This document shows, piece by piece, positions 52,266-61,127 of a stretch of 64,000 nucleotides of DNA (positions are counted from its first letter, which is position 1; the number at the start of each line of letters is the position of its first letter). The position numbers and the translations under genes are program-made. The stretch is from an uncultured Sphingomonadaceae bacterium (lineage in GTDB: Bacteria > Pseudomonadota > Alphaproteobacteria > Sphingomonadales > Sphingomonadaceae). The notes beneath the pieces were generated by a model that did no database searches, was not told the origin of the DNA, and was given only the letters and a program-made list of their open reading frames with translations. The stretch lies in contig CANMVC010000002.1 in NCBI GenBank assembly GCA_947501325.1, forward strand, positions 868,001 to 932,000, in the 5' to 3' direction.

Positions 52266-52805
52266 TCTCGGGTAGACCATTACAGTCATCACGATGGCCC
52301 TGCAAATGCCGTCTGAAATATCCGTTTTAATATCCTCATTTTCTGTTTCCTGCAGCCAGATCAGAAGGGATTCATTGTACTGCGCATTGTTTTACAATGA
52401 ACTGGTGTGATCACACCATTCTAAGGGCGTTGCAACCCGAGAATTTTGCTGTGGGGCGGATTGCTTGGCACTTGTTCAGATCATGCCATATCAACGTCCG
52501 CTTTTGCGTGCGATTTCAACTGGTGGACGCAACACTTTAATCTTTAGATTTGAAGATGGAGTGTCCGTAGTGGGTCATTCCCATAAGTCAGCTATTCTCG
52601 CTCGCGGCCCCAAAGCAGACAGTCTGCTAACGGCCCAGAAACGGTCAACGTTTAACTCCGGTGACGGGTATGACACGAAAAACCCGCGCGGCCCGACGAT
52701 CCGCAGCGAGACGCCGTTGTTACGCAACATTGGGAAAAACGGTCGAGGCTGAGGCCCAGTGCCTGTACAATCCGAAAGACCGTCGTGCTACATTCTCGCC
52801 TGGAA
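52266..52805. other. Intergenic stretch with an operator-like palindrome and a GTCCGC repeat
   Basis: 540 bp between the response regulator and the convergent HD-GYP gene. It contains site 3 (52402-52419) and one decayed GTCCGCTTT repeat near 52496. A 95-codon frame (52465-52752) begins with TTG, crosses the repeat and lacks a recognisable domain; it is not accepted as a gene. Confidence 0.55.
52402..52419. promoter_or_regulatory. Palindromic operator candidate (site 3)
   Basis: CTGGTGTGATCACACCAT contains a perfect TGGTGTGATCACACCA palindrome and agrees with site 2 in 14 of 18 bases. There is no clear gene directly downstream, so it may control the end of the response regulator unit or a small unrecognised transcript. 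Confidence 0.5.
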
Positions 52806-54023
52806 TCACGCGGCGATCGGTTTGCTCATCAATTGGGCGGAATAAATTTTCCAGTCGTAGAAGCCCAACTCTGCGGGATCCTCCAAACCGACCAGTTTTC
52901 GCGATCTGGTGCGGCCGAGATCAATATCCTTTGACTCAAATCTGCGATTGTCGTCGAGGGATTTAAAGGTTCGCACAATGGGCGCGGCGTAGTCGGACGG
53001 CGATTCACCAAGCACTACGGCCAGTTCATTCCGGTCCAGGCGCAACAGCGATCCAACGGGCAATATGCCAAGACTATCTACAAATTCACGGAGGATGAGC
53101 TTGTCATAATGACCTGACACGGCTTGCATCTGGGCCAGCGCCGCGGAAGCAGAGAGAGCGTACCTGTCAGGCCGGCTCGCGGTTAAATCATCATAGTCAT
53201 CGCAGATAGCGCACATCCTGCTAAAGATACTGAAATTGTCAGCACGAATTCCACCTGGAAATCCGGTGCCGTCCATTTTCTCATGATGCCTCAGACAGAC
53301 TTCCAAAGCGATGTCACCGACACCTTTCGACGATGATAATATATCATGGCCCCGCTGCGGGTGGTTTTGGACAGCAGCCGTTTCAGCCTTCTCGAGCGCG
53401 CCTGGCTCGGAACCGGTGCTGTCAGGAATTGATAACTTTCCGACATCATGAAGAAGACCGGCCATGCCCACTTCCTGCATTTGCGCTTCTGGAACGCCCA
53501 TTTTGCGAGCTAGAGTAATCATCAACGCGCATACGGCGACGGAATGAAGATAGGAATGTTCATCCTCGGACTTCAATCTGGCCATATTGAGTATGATCGT
53601 CGGATCAATACTGACGGAATCAGATATCTGGCTCACCAGAGGAGCCATTTCGTCCCCTTTAACCGCATTACCGAGCCGCGCGTCTTCAAATAGATTCATG
53701 ACGGCCGCTCGAGATTGATTGATTATGCGGGATGCTTTCTGGGCCTGCGCAGCGCGCTTACGGGTAGACAGGCGACCAAAACTCGGTTTTGGCGTCTCGC
53801 GCAAATAGGACCGGGGCCCTGGTGCGGGCGGGGGCTGCGAAACTGCGGCCCTTTTTGGAGTACGCACCGATGCTTCTAGCGGTTGCGGTGCCACGACGGT
53901 CTGTGAAACGACCGGTAACTGCAGCGCCAATCTTGTCAGCGGCGATCGAGCTGGAGCAGAATCCGGTGTTGGTCGGACCAGACAGCGAATCCCGTCAATG
54001 GGTGGAAACGATTGCCGGGCCAT
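52806..54023 (-). CDS. HD-GYP domain protein (c-di-GMP phosphodiesterase type), N-terminus damaged
   Basis: 405 residues at most. The HD-GYP domain spans residues ~145-310: HSVAVCALMITLA, LLHDVGKLSIPDS (HD at 192-193, Lys196) and LRHHEKMDGTGFPGG, with Phe for Tyr in the GYP triplet. Before it, SYLRETPKPSFGRLSTRKRA is the usual linker, but the DUF3391 domain expected further N-terminal (with an LRLGMYV-like start) is missing. Residues before ~70 are encoded over a PRPP-synthetase remnant on the other strand and are probably not native; GTG 53867 is a possible start. Confidence 0.8.
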   Translation of the reverse strand: MARQSFPPIDGIRCLVRPTPDSAPARSPLTRLALQLPVVSQTVVAPQPLEASVRTPKRAAVSQPPPAPGPRSYLRETPKPSFGRLSTRKRAAQAQKASRIINQSRAAVMNLFEDARLGNAVKGDEMAPLVSQISDSVSIDPTIILNMARLKSEDEHSYLHSVAVCALMITLARKMGVPEAQMQEVGMAGLLHDVGKLSIPDSTGSEPGALEKAETAAVQNHPQRGHDILSSSKGVGDIALEVCLRHHEKMDGTGFPGGIRADNFSIFSRMCAICDDYDDLTASRPDRYALSASAALAQMQAVSGHYDKLILREFVDSLGILPVGSLLRLDRNELAVVLGESPSDYAAPIVRTFKSLDDNRRFESKDIDLGRTRSRKLVGLEDPAELGFYDWKIYSAQLMSKPIAA

Positions 54024-54382
54024 TGGGTTTCGACGTGCTGGTTGGCGAAAAGCAACGCAGAGGCGACCGGGATGTTACGATCACAATTCCGGGATTGGAC
54101 CGTGTCCGAGGCAGGACCGCTATTTTGATAGATGATGTTATTTCAAGCGGCGCTACTCTGGAGGTTGCTGCTCGCCTGCTAAACGATGCCGGCGCCGCAC
54201 AGGTCGAGGCAATTGCGTCACACTGCCTAGCGACGGAGGAAGATCTTCGGCGCTTGAAGCAAGCTGGCATTGCCCGAATTCGGTCCACCGATGCGGTTGC
54301 TGGCCCGACTGCCCTGTTGACAACATCTGGAATTCTGGCCGATGCGGTCCGCGAAAATCAGATATTGGAAAGAGCGACGTAG
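53789..54382 (+). pseudogene. Remnant of ribose-phosphate pyrophosphokinase-like gene (C-terminal half)
   Basis: The frame resembles PRPP synthetase only from about 53918: TAAPILSAAIELEQNPVLVG, then GPDSESRQWVETIAG, GDRDVTITIPGLD and the PRPP loop TAILIDDVISSGATLEVAARL. About 150 residues of the N-terminal half, including the ATP-binding part, are missing; the bases before 53918 read in this frame are antisense to the HD-GYP gene. It should be inactive as a synthetase. The remnant ends normally after ADAVRENQILERAT. Confidence 0.75.
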
Positions 54383-54687
54383 AGAAATCAAAGGCACCAA
54401 TTACAACATCTTGGTATCTTGTGCACGATTGAAGCACGTTTTGCGTTTTAAATTTTCGTACGGAACTTGTGGTAGGAGTTGTTGCAAGGCCCGTCATGCC
54501 GATCGGAAGACTGTTTGGCTTCCACAGTATCTGTCTGTCACAGCATTCGGAAGTGACGTCGGGCTTCGATATAGTGTCGGTTTTTTCGCTATACATGAGC
54601 CTAGTGTCTGCAAAATCTAGCAAGCCGGCTCTAGCGGTTTAGCGTAGCATATCAATTGCCCGACATCCGCAAGAAACCCAACCAAGC
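54383..54687. other. Intergenic stretch without recognised elements
   Basis: 305 bp between two convergently ending genes. It is A+T-richer than its flanks and holds no repeat copy, clear hairpin terminator or plausible frame. Confidence 0.5.
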
Positions 54688-55329
54688 TTACAGTGGTTTT
54701 GGATTTACCGTTTCACCCGCGTCCGCAGCAAATCCGATACGCAACGCTTCGGCAATGCTGCGGACGCGCAGTTTTTCGATAATGTTTGCGCGGCATATCT
54801 CCACTGTGCGATTTGAAATCCCAAGACCTTGGGCAATCGCCTTGTTTACCGAGCCTGTCATCATAGCGCCTAAAACGTCCTGCTCTCGTCCAGTGAGACA
54901 AGCCAGTCTGACTTTTGCTTCGGAAGAAGCCATGGCCTTCCGATCGTAGTTCTCTAACCACTGAAAGGCATCTTCAATTGCCGTTATCAACTTTTCTTTT
55001 TCATAAGGCTTTTCAAGAAAACTTAACGCACCGGCTCGCATGGCCTGCACTGCGGTCTCAATATCGCCTGACCCAGTTTGCATCACAATGGGCATGTCGA
55101 TGCCACTATTTTTCATATTTTCCTGCACTTCAAGCCCGTTCATATAGGGCATGCGAACATCCAGCAGGACACAGCCAGGTCGGGCCTCTTTGGCAAATTG
55201 CATAAATGCCGCACCAGATACTATCGGTTCCGTATCATATCCAGAGCGGCTCAGCATAAAATTGGCAGAACGCCGTACGGCATCATCATCATCTATAATA
55301 TAAACGAGTTTCTTTCTCGGCATCAACAT
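54688..55329 (-). CDS. FixJ-family response regulator
   Basis: 213 residues. Receiver domain with YIIDDDDAVRRSANFMLSRS, phospho-acceptor Asp57 in VLLDVRMP, and Lys in SFLEKPYEKEKL; LuxR-type helix-turn-helix at residues ~140-205 with LTGREQDVLGAMMTGSVNKA and LGISNRTVEICRANIIEKL. No histidine kinase gene is adjacent, so it is an orphan. FixJ-like proteins in alphaproteobacteria often control respiratory or stress genes; the target here is unknown. Confidence 0.92.
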   Translation of the reverse strand: MLMPRKKLVYIIDDDDAVRRSANFMLSRSGYDTEPIVSGAAFMQFAKEARPGCVLLDVRMPYMNGLEVQENMKNSGIDMPIVMQTGSGDIETAVQAMRAGALSFLEKPYEKEKLITAIEDAFQWLENYDRKAMASSEAKVRLACLTGREQDVLGAMMTGSVNKAIAQGLGISNRTVEICRANIIEKLRVRSIAEALRIGFAADAGETVNPKPL

Positions 55330-55943
55330 ATTCCTTCTATAGTTTCAAAAAACTACGCAATTCATATGATGGCCGCGTGGACATTTTTCTTGCATCCGCC
55401 GAACTTGACGAGGCTATGGAAAAGAAATCAAAGACAAGCAAGTCCACGCCGATTTGACGCGTTTCTGTTCCATAGCCCCTGATATGAAAGACAGGTTAAT
55501 ACACGGAAACATGGTTTTACAAAATATTATTGTAATTGTTTTGCTGGAAACAATGCAAAAATTTTGGCGACTTGACAAAATCATAACGGTCCGCGGTCAA
55601 TTGAATTCTTTAACCTTTGGGCTAAGGCACGAGAATTCAAACAAGATCGCTGTGTCTACTTTTCCGCTCGTAACGGGCACCAGAAAATTCCTCTTTCCAA
55701 TTCATACATATAGATATGCGCTGGAGCTTTTACGCCGAGTTTTTGTTTTTTACCGTGTTCGGCTCAAAAAGGTATTTTCATTTTTTTAAGCGATGGCCAC
55801 TTTGAAACGAATATTGTGCCCCGTCAGCATTGGATAGATAGATTGAAACTGTGTTCAAGAAACAAACTCCACGCGGTGGTCTGTACTGGATTGGCCGGTT
55901 TGTCCCTAGACAACTTATTGAAGTCTGCGCGTGATGCCTCGCC
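55330..55943. other. A+T-rich intergenic region
   Basis: 614 bp upstream of the FixJ-type gene. A 101-111 codon rightward frame (from 55454 or 55484) has no ribosome site, no signal or membrane pattern that makes sense and no recognised domain. Promoters for the flanking leftward genes must lie here, but none is singled out. Confidence 0.5.
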
Positions 55944-56363
55944 CTAGTCTTCTTTTTCAGTCTTCTTGATCTTTTCGATTTTCTGGAACTTTCCAAGACC
56001 GCAGGCACCGCGTGTCTCGATCCGGCCAGCCGTATTGTCCAATGGCCGGATGATATCGACATGGCACAATTGATTGACCGAGGTGCGATAGGAAAAAGCC
56101 TCCTCAAACGTTAACCCGTGGCATTTGTTGGGCAGATTATTGCGATAGATATCACCATTTTTCATTATGAAATCGATAGTCTGGTTGTCGATCACATCCG
56201 TCGATCGAATGTTGGAGCGCGTGATGCAGCTTTTCGGTTCACCGATTGCTTTGATAATATATTTGTCATCCTCAGATGACTTGCTGGCTACATTGGCGAC
56301 GGAATGGGAACAGCCACCCGTGGCAAGAATTGCACTGATCATGATTGGAGTAAGGAAGCGCAT
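55944..56363 (-). CDS. Small lipoprotein of conserved sphingomonad type
   Basis: 139 residues from ATG 56363 (MRFLTPIMISAILATGGC), lipobox TGGC. The mature part has SCITRSNIRSTDVIDNQTID, then FIMKNGDIYRNNLPNKCHGL and ACGLGKFQKIEK, with four cysteines. I recognise this pattern as a conserved sphingomonad protein of unknown function (Arg-rich RST-V-D--TIDF block). The tail is Lys/Glu-rich. Alternative start 56405 lacks support. Confidence 0.75.
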   Translation of the reverse strand: MRFLTPIMISAILATGGCSHSVANVASKSSEDDKYIIKAIGEPKSCITRSNIRSTDVIDNQTIDFIMKNGDIYRNNLPNKCHGLTFEEAFSYRTSVNQLCHVDIIRPLDNTAGRIETRGACGLGKFQKIEKIKKTEKED

Positions 56364-56694
56364 CAATATTCTCCGCTGATTAAGTAACAAATCCATTTTT
56401 AACAATCTTCTTATGTTGGAAATCTGAGTGGTAAGTTATCAGGAATAACCCTTATTAATGGCAGCAGAGTCTTCTTCTTGAACCGAAACGGGTCGGCCAC
56501 CGGATAGCACCACTATTCCAGGTTGCACCCATTGCCAACACTAGAGTCATGACTGCTTTGTCCTGAAAGCGGACCTTTTCTTTGCAGATGACATCCTACT
56601 AGTCCGCATATCAAAAATGACCCGCCCAAATTGCTTGGCTTCAAAGTATCTTGCCGAATAATTCGGGCGGGATCGGGTTTGCGTATCTGATAGT
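56364..56694. other. Intergenic stretch with terminator and repeat half copy
   Basis: 331 bp. It contains one half copy of the GTCCGCTTT repeat (AAAGCGGACC, about 56566) and the long inverted repeat described separately; no plausible gene. Confidence 0.5.
56621..56671 (-). terminator. Probable terminator after the 404-residue secreted protein gene
   Basis: CCCGCCCAAATT (56621-56632) and AATTCGGGCGGG (56660-56671) form a 12-bp stem with one mismatch around a 27-base loop. On the minus strand the stem is followed by TCATTTTTG, a short T-rich tail. It lies 24 bp after the leftward gene's stop. Confidence 0.6.
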
Positions 56695-57909
56695 CTAGTT
56701 CACGCTGTCTGCTGGAACTTCATATTCATGGATGAAGTTGATCACCGCTCGGGCATCGTCGGCAGCTTGTGAAAATACTGCAATCGATCCGCTGCCACTA
56801 TAATCCGTACCTCCAAATATCACATCATAGACGTTAATCTCTGTTGGAAGATAGCTACCATCGGGCTGCTTGATCAGCACTTCGGTTGTTATGCCCCCGA
56901 AAGTATCGGACCGGTCATAGGAAAAGCTAGTGTAATCAAAATCCGAATAGGTCACGGTACCAACGGTTTGATTATTGATATCAAGAAAAGCGTTGAGATA
57001 GGCAAGCTCATCAATCGTGAAGGAACTGGTTTTGTCAGTGGCTCCAGCCGCAAAGGCTGCAGCTGACTGCATGTCTTCGACCGTCAACACGCCATCAACC
57101 AGATGATCAAACTCCGTTCCTGGCAAATCGGTAACTCCCGGAATTGTACCAGTGGTCATCAACGCAACGTAAATTGCGAGATTTTCCAAGGGTGAATCGA
57201 TCGTTTTGGATTCGCCATCAACGGTCAAGACCAAACGCCCAGCCGCATCAAGTGAGACCCCTGTCGCATCATTCATCAAGTCTACGACTTCCTGGGCTCG
57301 GCGATCCAGTACCTGTGTTGGCGCGCGACCGACATTCAGGCGGCCAAGCTCAACTTCAATGGCTAGTGTTGGGTCAACCGGCGCGCCTTCCTCATCAAGC
57401 GGGAGGGGATTGCCGTCTGCATCGACAGGCTGCACATATCCTTCCGCATTCAGGATCGGAATGCCGTTATCATCACGCAAAATGACATACATGTCGCCAA
57501 AAAGGTCACCCTTTTTGCCAGATGCTGAATCCGGCTTGCCGCCACGGTCATTTTTGCCGCCCTTGCCCCCAGCCCAATCCGGCTTGTCTGAATCATCATC
57601 GCCTTCATCAGCACCGGTGACATCGCGGAAAATATCCTCAAGGCTATCATGTCCGCCTTTTTTGCCTTTGCCTTTCTCACCAGACGCGCGGCCTTTGCCA
57701 CCTTGTTTACCTTTGGATTCATGGTCGCTGCCATGGTCACTTCCATGATCAGATGAACTGCTATCATGTCCACCGCCATGGGTGTCTTGAATAGCGGCAT
57801 TCGCTGTAAAGGTTGAGCCAAATGGCATTGCACCCAACGTGAGTATTGCGGCCATTGCCGTGGTAATTGTTAGCTGTTTGAAGGAGGTCTTCTTTGTCAC
57901 GTTTTTCAT
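56695..57909 (-). CDS. Secreted His/Lys/Gly-rich protein of unknown function
   Basis: 404 residues. Signal peptide cleaved near TANAAIQ. Residues ~44-135 are low complexity: HGGGHDSSSSDHGSDHGSDH, then KGKQGGKGRASGEKGKGKKG and Asp-rich DEGDDDSDKP, suggesting metal or polyanion binding. Residues ~140-400 form an acidic, beta-rich domain (YVILRDDNGIPILNAEGYVQ and LTVDGESKTIDSPLENLAIY). No family recognised. An operator-like repeat TTACACTGGTGTAAA lies about 72 bp upstream and also occurs before the barrel-protein gene. Confidence 0.7.
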   Translation of the reverse strand: MKNVTKKTSFKQLTITTAMAAILTLGAMPFGSTFTANAAIQDTHGGGHDSSSSDHGSDHGSDHESKGKQGGKGRASGEKGKGKKGGHDSLEDIFRDVTGADEGDDDSDKPDWAGGKGGKNDRGGKPDSASGKKGDLFGDMYVILRDDNGIPILNAEGYVQPVDADGNPLPLDEEGAPVDPTLAIEVELGRLNVGRAPTQVLDRRAQEVVDLMNDATGVSLDAAGRLVLTVDGESKTIDSPLENLAIYVALMTTGTIPGVTDLPGTEFDHLVDGVLTVEDMQSAAAFAAGATDKTSSFTIDELAYLNAFLDINNQTVGTVTYSDFDYTSFSYDRSDTFGGITTEVLIKQPDGSYLPTEINVYDVIFGGTDYSGSGSIAVFSQAADDARAVINFIHEYEVPADSVN

Positions 57910-57980
57910 TGTAAGTTCCTGTATTGTTTAAACCTATTTTAGATTAGCCAGTGCACATTTTTTTTCGCTACGGAATGATA

Positions 57981-57997
57981 CTTACACTGGTGTAAAG
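57981..57997. promoter_or_regulatory. TTACAC/GTGTAA inverted repeat, copy 1
   Basis: CTTACACTGGTGTAAAG, 72-88 bp upstream of the low-complexity secreted protein gene and just after the end of the barrel gene. It shares TTACA--GGTGTAAA with copy 2 at 60484. Confidence 0.55.
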
Positions 57998-58006
57998 TTT
58001 GCTTGC

Positions 58007-60466
58007 TCACAGTGTGAACAGCATGGCGATGCGAAAAATATTCTCGCTATTGTCGAAGCTATCGACCGAATCATCGGCCTCGACATCAAATTTTCCATAG
58101 TCGGTATGCGTGTAGTCGAGCCGCAACCGGGTACCTGAGCTGAGGCCGAGTTCCACCCCGCCGCCAAAGCGAATACCGGTTTCCCAATTCCTCTCCCGAA
58201 CCGAAACATTCCGGGTTGAAAATTTGGTGTCAAATTTCGTGCGAACGACACCTAGCCGGCCATAGAAAAGAGCCGAATTGCTGATCTGGTAGCCCAGTCT
58301 CGCGCCACTTCCGAAGGAATATTCATGTTCGGTGGAGAAAATTCTGCCCGACGGATCGCGTTCGATATTCCAGTCAATATTGGAGATATCTGCTTCCATC
58401 TCTGCACCAATATAAAATTTCTGCACCATGAAACCGGCACCGACAGCCAGCCCCAGAATCGGTCCTTCACTGCTTCGGGATATGTAAATTGGTGTGCCGC
58501 CCGACCGGAACCCAAAATTCTGGCTGATCAGTGATCCATGACCGAATTGAACACCGACATATGCTCCTGAAAAATCATGCGGCGGCTGGGTTGATTCTGG
58601 TTTTGAACCCAGACGGAAACCGATGCCGATCCGAAATTGATTTTCGGTATTGGAAAAATTATCACTACTCCCGCCGTCGGTTGGAACGTCATAATCGCCA
58701 TAGGAGGTCAGTGAATATTCGGCCCTTACAAAGCCGCGAGCACCGAACCCGGCTTCTGCCCCTAATCCGAAACCAAAACCAGCTTCACGTTCGCTGGTGT
58801 TCACCAGGCTATCATCATGATCATAGATAGTCCGGAATCGGCTGGAAACGAATCCGAAACGGCCGTAAATCAGGTCAGAGCCAGCGCTCATATATCCAAG
58901 GCGGAGGTTCGCACCGAAACTGTCTTTCTTTTCGACCGAAAAATCACGATTGGCATTGTGGTTCCATTCCGGGCCGGCAAGCTGGCCTTCAATTTCGAAT
59001 CCAAGATAGACTGGACCGGTTGTAAAACCATAACCGGCAGCCGCGATGACTGCGGCGCCATCATCGCCGAAATCCGCGGTGTTACTACCACCATTCCCGC
59101 GAGGCCCGTCCAGACCTGTGATCACCGTACCGTGACTCAGTAACAGCGCTCCATAGGCGCCCGCAGGATCCGATTTATCGGACAGTGAAAGTGGGGCAGC
59201 ATTGTCCCAATTATCGCGTGGTTCGAGCTGTCCGCCGATACTGAAAAACAGGCGATTTTCGTCATAATCGAAACCCGCCCGGTTCGAGCTGCGCTGGGCA
59301 AAATCATAATCAGCACCCAGGTAGATGCGCTTGTCCAGCCAGTAGCGCGCCCATAGTCCGGTCGAGGTCACAAATTCGGATCGCGGTGTACCGATATAAT
59401 CATAATGCGATGCGCCAATGCTGGCACCAGAGGCGAATTTCGGTTGGTTAATGGCGCGTATGGATAGCCGCCCGCTGGTTCGGATATAGGCGGAGGCACC
59501 GGGCAAGGTGGTTTCTTCGACTGTGCGATCAATGCGGAGCGCAGCGGAAACGCCGGTTGCATCGCTCCAGTCAAGAACAGCACCAAAATCGATTATGCTG
59601 ACGTCGCTCAAAACAGGATCATCGTAATATTGTTCCAGGATTCCAGCGTAAATTTCTCCACTCAAACGCGGTGAAAATTTGTGGCGCAGACCCAGAGCTG
59701 CTGAATAGCCGTCAGAATTCCGAGCAAAGCCGAAATCATCACGATTAAAATCATAGCTTCGGTCATCATAAGCGGCCTGAACGAAGATATCGGTATCCGA
59801 TGATAATTTGTGACCGATACGCCCACCAATTTCATAATGGGTACGATCACGGTCATTATTGTTAATCGTGCCGAATGTCGCCGGAACGTCAGAAAAGTTA
59901 AGATCAGTGATAGTTCCAGCGACGCGGACCGAAAGATCACCGCTGTTCCACAACAGTCCCGCAAAGCCATAGCCGCGCTGATACTCGGTTGGTTTCAGTC
60001 CGTTGACATCCTCTGGTGATGACCGGTTTTCATGGTCCCAACGATAATTCCCACCGCCGACAAAGGTCAGGTCACTCGAAAGACGCCCCCTACTGTTCAG
60101 GCCAATCTGCCAGTCATCATAGTCTTCTGCGCTATTGCTCTCATAGCGCCCGATTTCACCACGTCCGCTGATCGAGATTTGATAGTCCGTACCTCTCGCG
60201 AGAATGTTCAGTTGAGGTCGGGCTATACCAATCAGGTCATCAACTTCGTTGTCGCGAGTGGCAAATATATTGTCGAGATAACCGAGTGCCAGATCAAGTT
60301 CGGCATCGATGGTCAGGGTGTCGGTGGCGACCGTTTTTGTTGGTGCACTTTTTTCGTCTAGATCCGGCGCCTCGGTTTCTGGCTGCGCCTGCGCCGGACT
60401 GCCCAAACATGCAATCAGGCAAAACAAAGAAACACCGCAATGGTGAAAAGTTCGAGAATATTTCAT
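58007..60466 (-). CDS. Fused outer-membrane beta-barrel protein (three barrel domains)
   Basis: 819 residues. Signal peptide to about GSPAQAQP. Residues ~50-410 read as a many-stranded barrel with a surface-repeat style (YLDNIFATRDNEVDDLIGIARPQL), similar to BBP2-type outer-membrane proteins. Residues ~430-635 and ~640-819 are two Omp25/RopB-like eight-strand barrels that resemble each other: FIGAEMEADISN vs LGFEIEGQLAG, and FVRAEYSLTSYGDYDVPTDG then FRIGIGFRL vs LRLDYTHTDYGKFDVEADDS then FRIAMLFTL. The final Phe-x-Leu end is a BAM signal. Function unknown. Confidence 0.8.
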   Translation of the reverse strand: MKYSRTFHHCGVSLFCLIACLGSPAQAQPETEAPDLDEKSAPTKTVATDTLTIDAELDLALGYLDNIFATRDNEVDDLIGIARPQLNILARGTDYQISISGRGEIGRYESNSAEDYDDWQIGLNSRGRLSSDLTFVGGGNYRWDHENRSSPEDVNGLKPTEYQRGYGFAGLLWNSGDLSVRVAGTITDLNFSDVPATFGTINNNDRDRTHYEIGGRIGHKLSSDTDIFVQAAYDDRSYDFNRDDFGFARNSDGYSAALGLRHKFSPRLSGEIYAGILEQYYDDPVLSDVSIIDFGAVLDWSDATGVSAALRIDRTVEETTLPGASAYIRTSGRLSIRAINQPKFASGASIGASHYDYIGTPRSEFVTSTGLWARYWLDKRIYLGADYDFAQRSSNRAGFDYDENRLFFSIGGQLEPRDNWDNAAPLSLSDKSDPAGAYGALLLSHGTVITGLDGPRGNGGSNTADFGDDGAAVIAAAGYGFTTGPVYLGFEIEGQLAGPEWNHNANRDFSVEKKDSFGANLRLGYMSAGSDLIYGRFGFVSSRFRTIYDHDDSLVNTSEREAGFGFGLGAEAGFGARGFVRAEYSLTSYGDYDVPTDGGSSDNFSNTENQFRIGIGFRLGSKPESTQPPHDFSGAYVGVQFGHGSLISQNFGFRSGGTPIYISRSSEGPILGLAVGAGFMVQKFYIGAEMEADISNIDWNIERDPSGRIFSTEHEYSFGSGARLGYQISNSALFYGRLGVVRTKFDTKFSTRNVSVRERNWETGIRFGGGVELGLSSGTRLRLDYTHTDYGKFDVEADDSVDSFDNSENIFRIAMLFTL

Positions 60467-60483
60467 TGAATTTATGTCCCTGT

Positions 60484-60501
60484 ATTTACAGGGGTGTAAA
60501 T
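60484..60501. promoter_or_regulatory. TTTACA/TGTAAA inverted repeat, copy 2
   Basis: ATTTACAGGGGTGTAAAT has perfect 7-bp arms and lies 18 bp before the start of the barrel gene. Seen from the plus strand it aligns with copy 1 over TTACA--GGTGTAAA. Confidence 0.55.
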
Positions 60502-60651
60502 ATCCGACCGATATTTTTTGCCGATACGTAAATGTCCCTAATCGGCAGAATATCGCAATTTTTCGGTCAAAAAATGCGATAGGTTGATCTTCGTCAATTC
60601 GTAGGATTGCTTTGCTGATAGCTTTGCGTCTCCATTCAAAGGAGTTCTGTT

Positions 60652-61101
60652 ATGTCCCAGAACATTTTTCTTCCTGGTGTCGCTGTTACAATAGTCGCCA
60701 TCATTCCTGTTTCAGCAACCAGCGTGATTTCTGGTCATGTCGCCATCGCCAATCAAAGCGTAGAAAGGGGCACTCCGAGCAATCTGCAAAATAAGATTCC
60801 GCCATCCCGTCCCTCCAACGATACAGCAGATGGAAACAAGGACAGGCTTAGGGATAGCGATCGCTTGCGAGACCCCGACCGAGTCGTCGATTCTGAAACC
60901 AACCCGGATATGAATCGTGAACGCGAACAGGATAGGGTTATCGATCCGCAAAAAGACCCGGACCAGGAACGGGATCGTATCGTTGATACAGATGTTGAAC
61001 AGGATCGCGAGCAAGACAGAATAATCGATCCGCCAGATGATCCTGTTCAGGATCGTGATCAAGATAATCTGAATGAGCCTGGTAATGGCCGGAATTACTG
61101 A
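60652..61101 (+). CDS. Secreted Asp/Arg-rich repeat protein
   Basis: 149 residues. N-terminal signal peptide (hydrophobic to about residue 22). From residue ~62 the protein consists of irregular DR-rich units: DRLRDSDRLRDPDRVVDSET, DREREQDRVIDPQKDPDQ, DRIVDTDVEQ, DREQDRIIDPPDDPVQDRDQ. Such regular charge alternation suggests an extended, possibly metal-binding structure. No family recognised. An AAAGGAG site precedes the ATG; the lipoprotein gene follows in the same direction after 26 bp. Confidence 0.65.
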   Translation: MSQNIFLPGVAVTIVAIIPVSATSVISGHVAIANQSVERGTPSNLQNKIPPSRPSNDTADGNKDRLRDSDRLRDPDRVVDSETNPDMNREREQDRVIDPQKDPDQERDRIVDTDVEQDREQDRIIDPPDDPVQDRDQDNLNEPGNGRNY

Positions 61102-61127
61102 CTGTTTGGGTTCAGGAGTAGAGAGCA

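Noticed and set aside
52465-52752. Rightward 95-codon frame downstream of site 3
   Set aside because: It starts at TTG, crosses a repeat copy and has no domain or signal; kept only as a remote possibility.
55454-55789. Rightward 111-codon frame in the A+T-rich gap
   Set aside because: No ribosome site, no recognisable domain and a composition expected from A+T-rich non-coding DNA.
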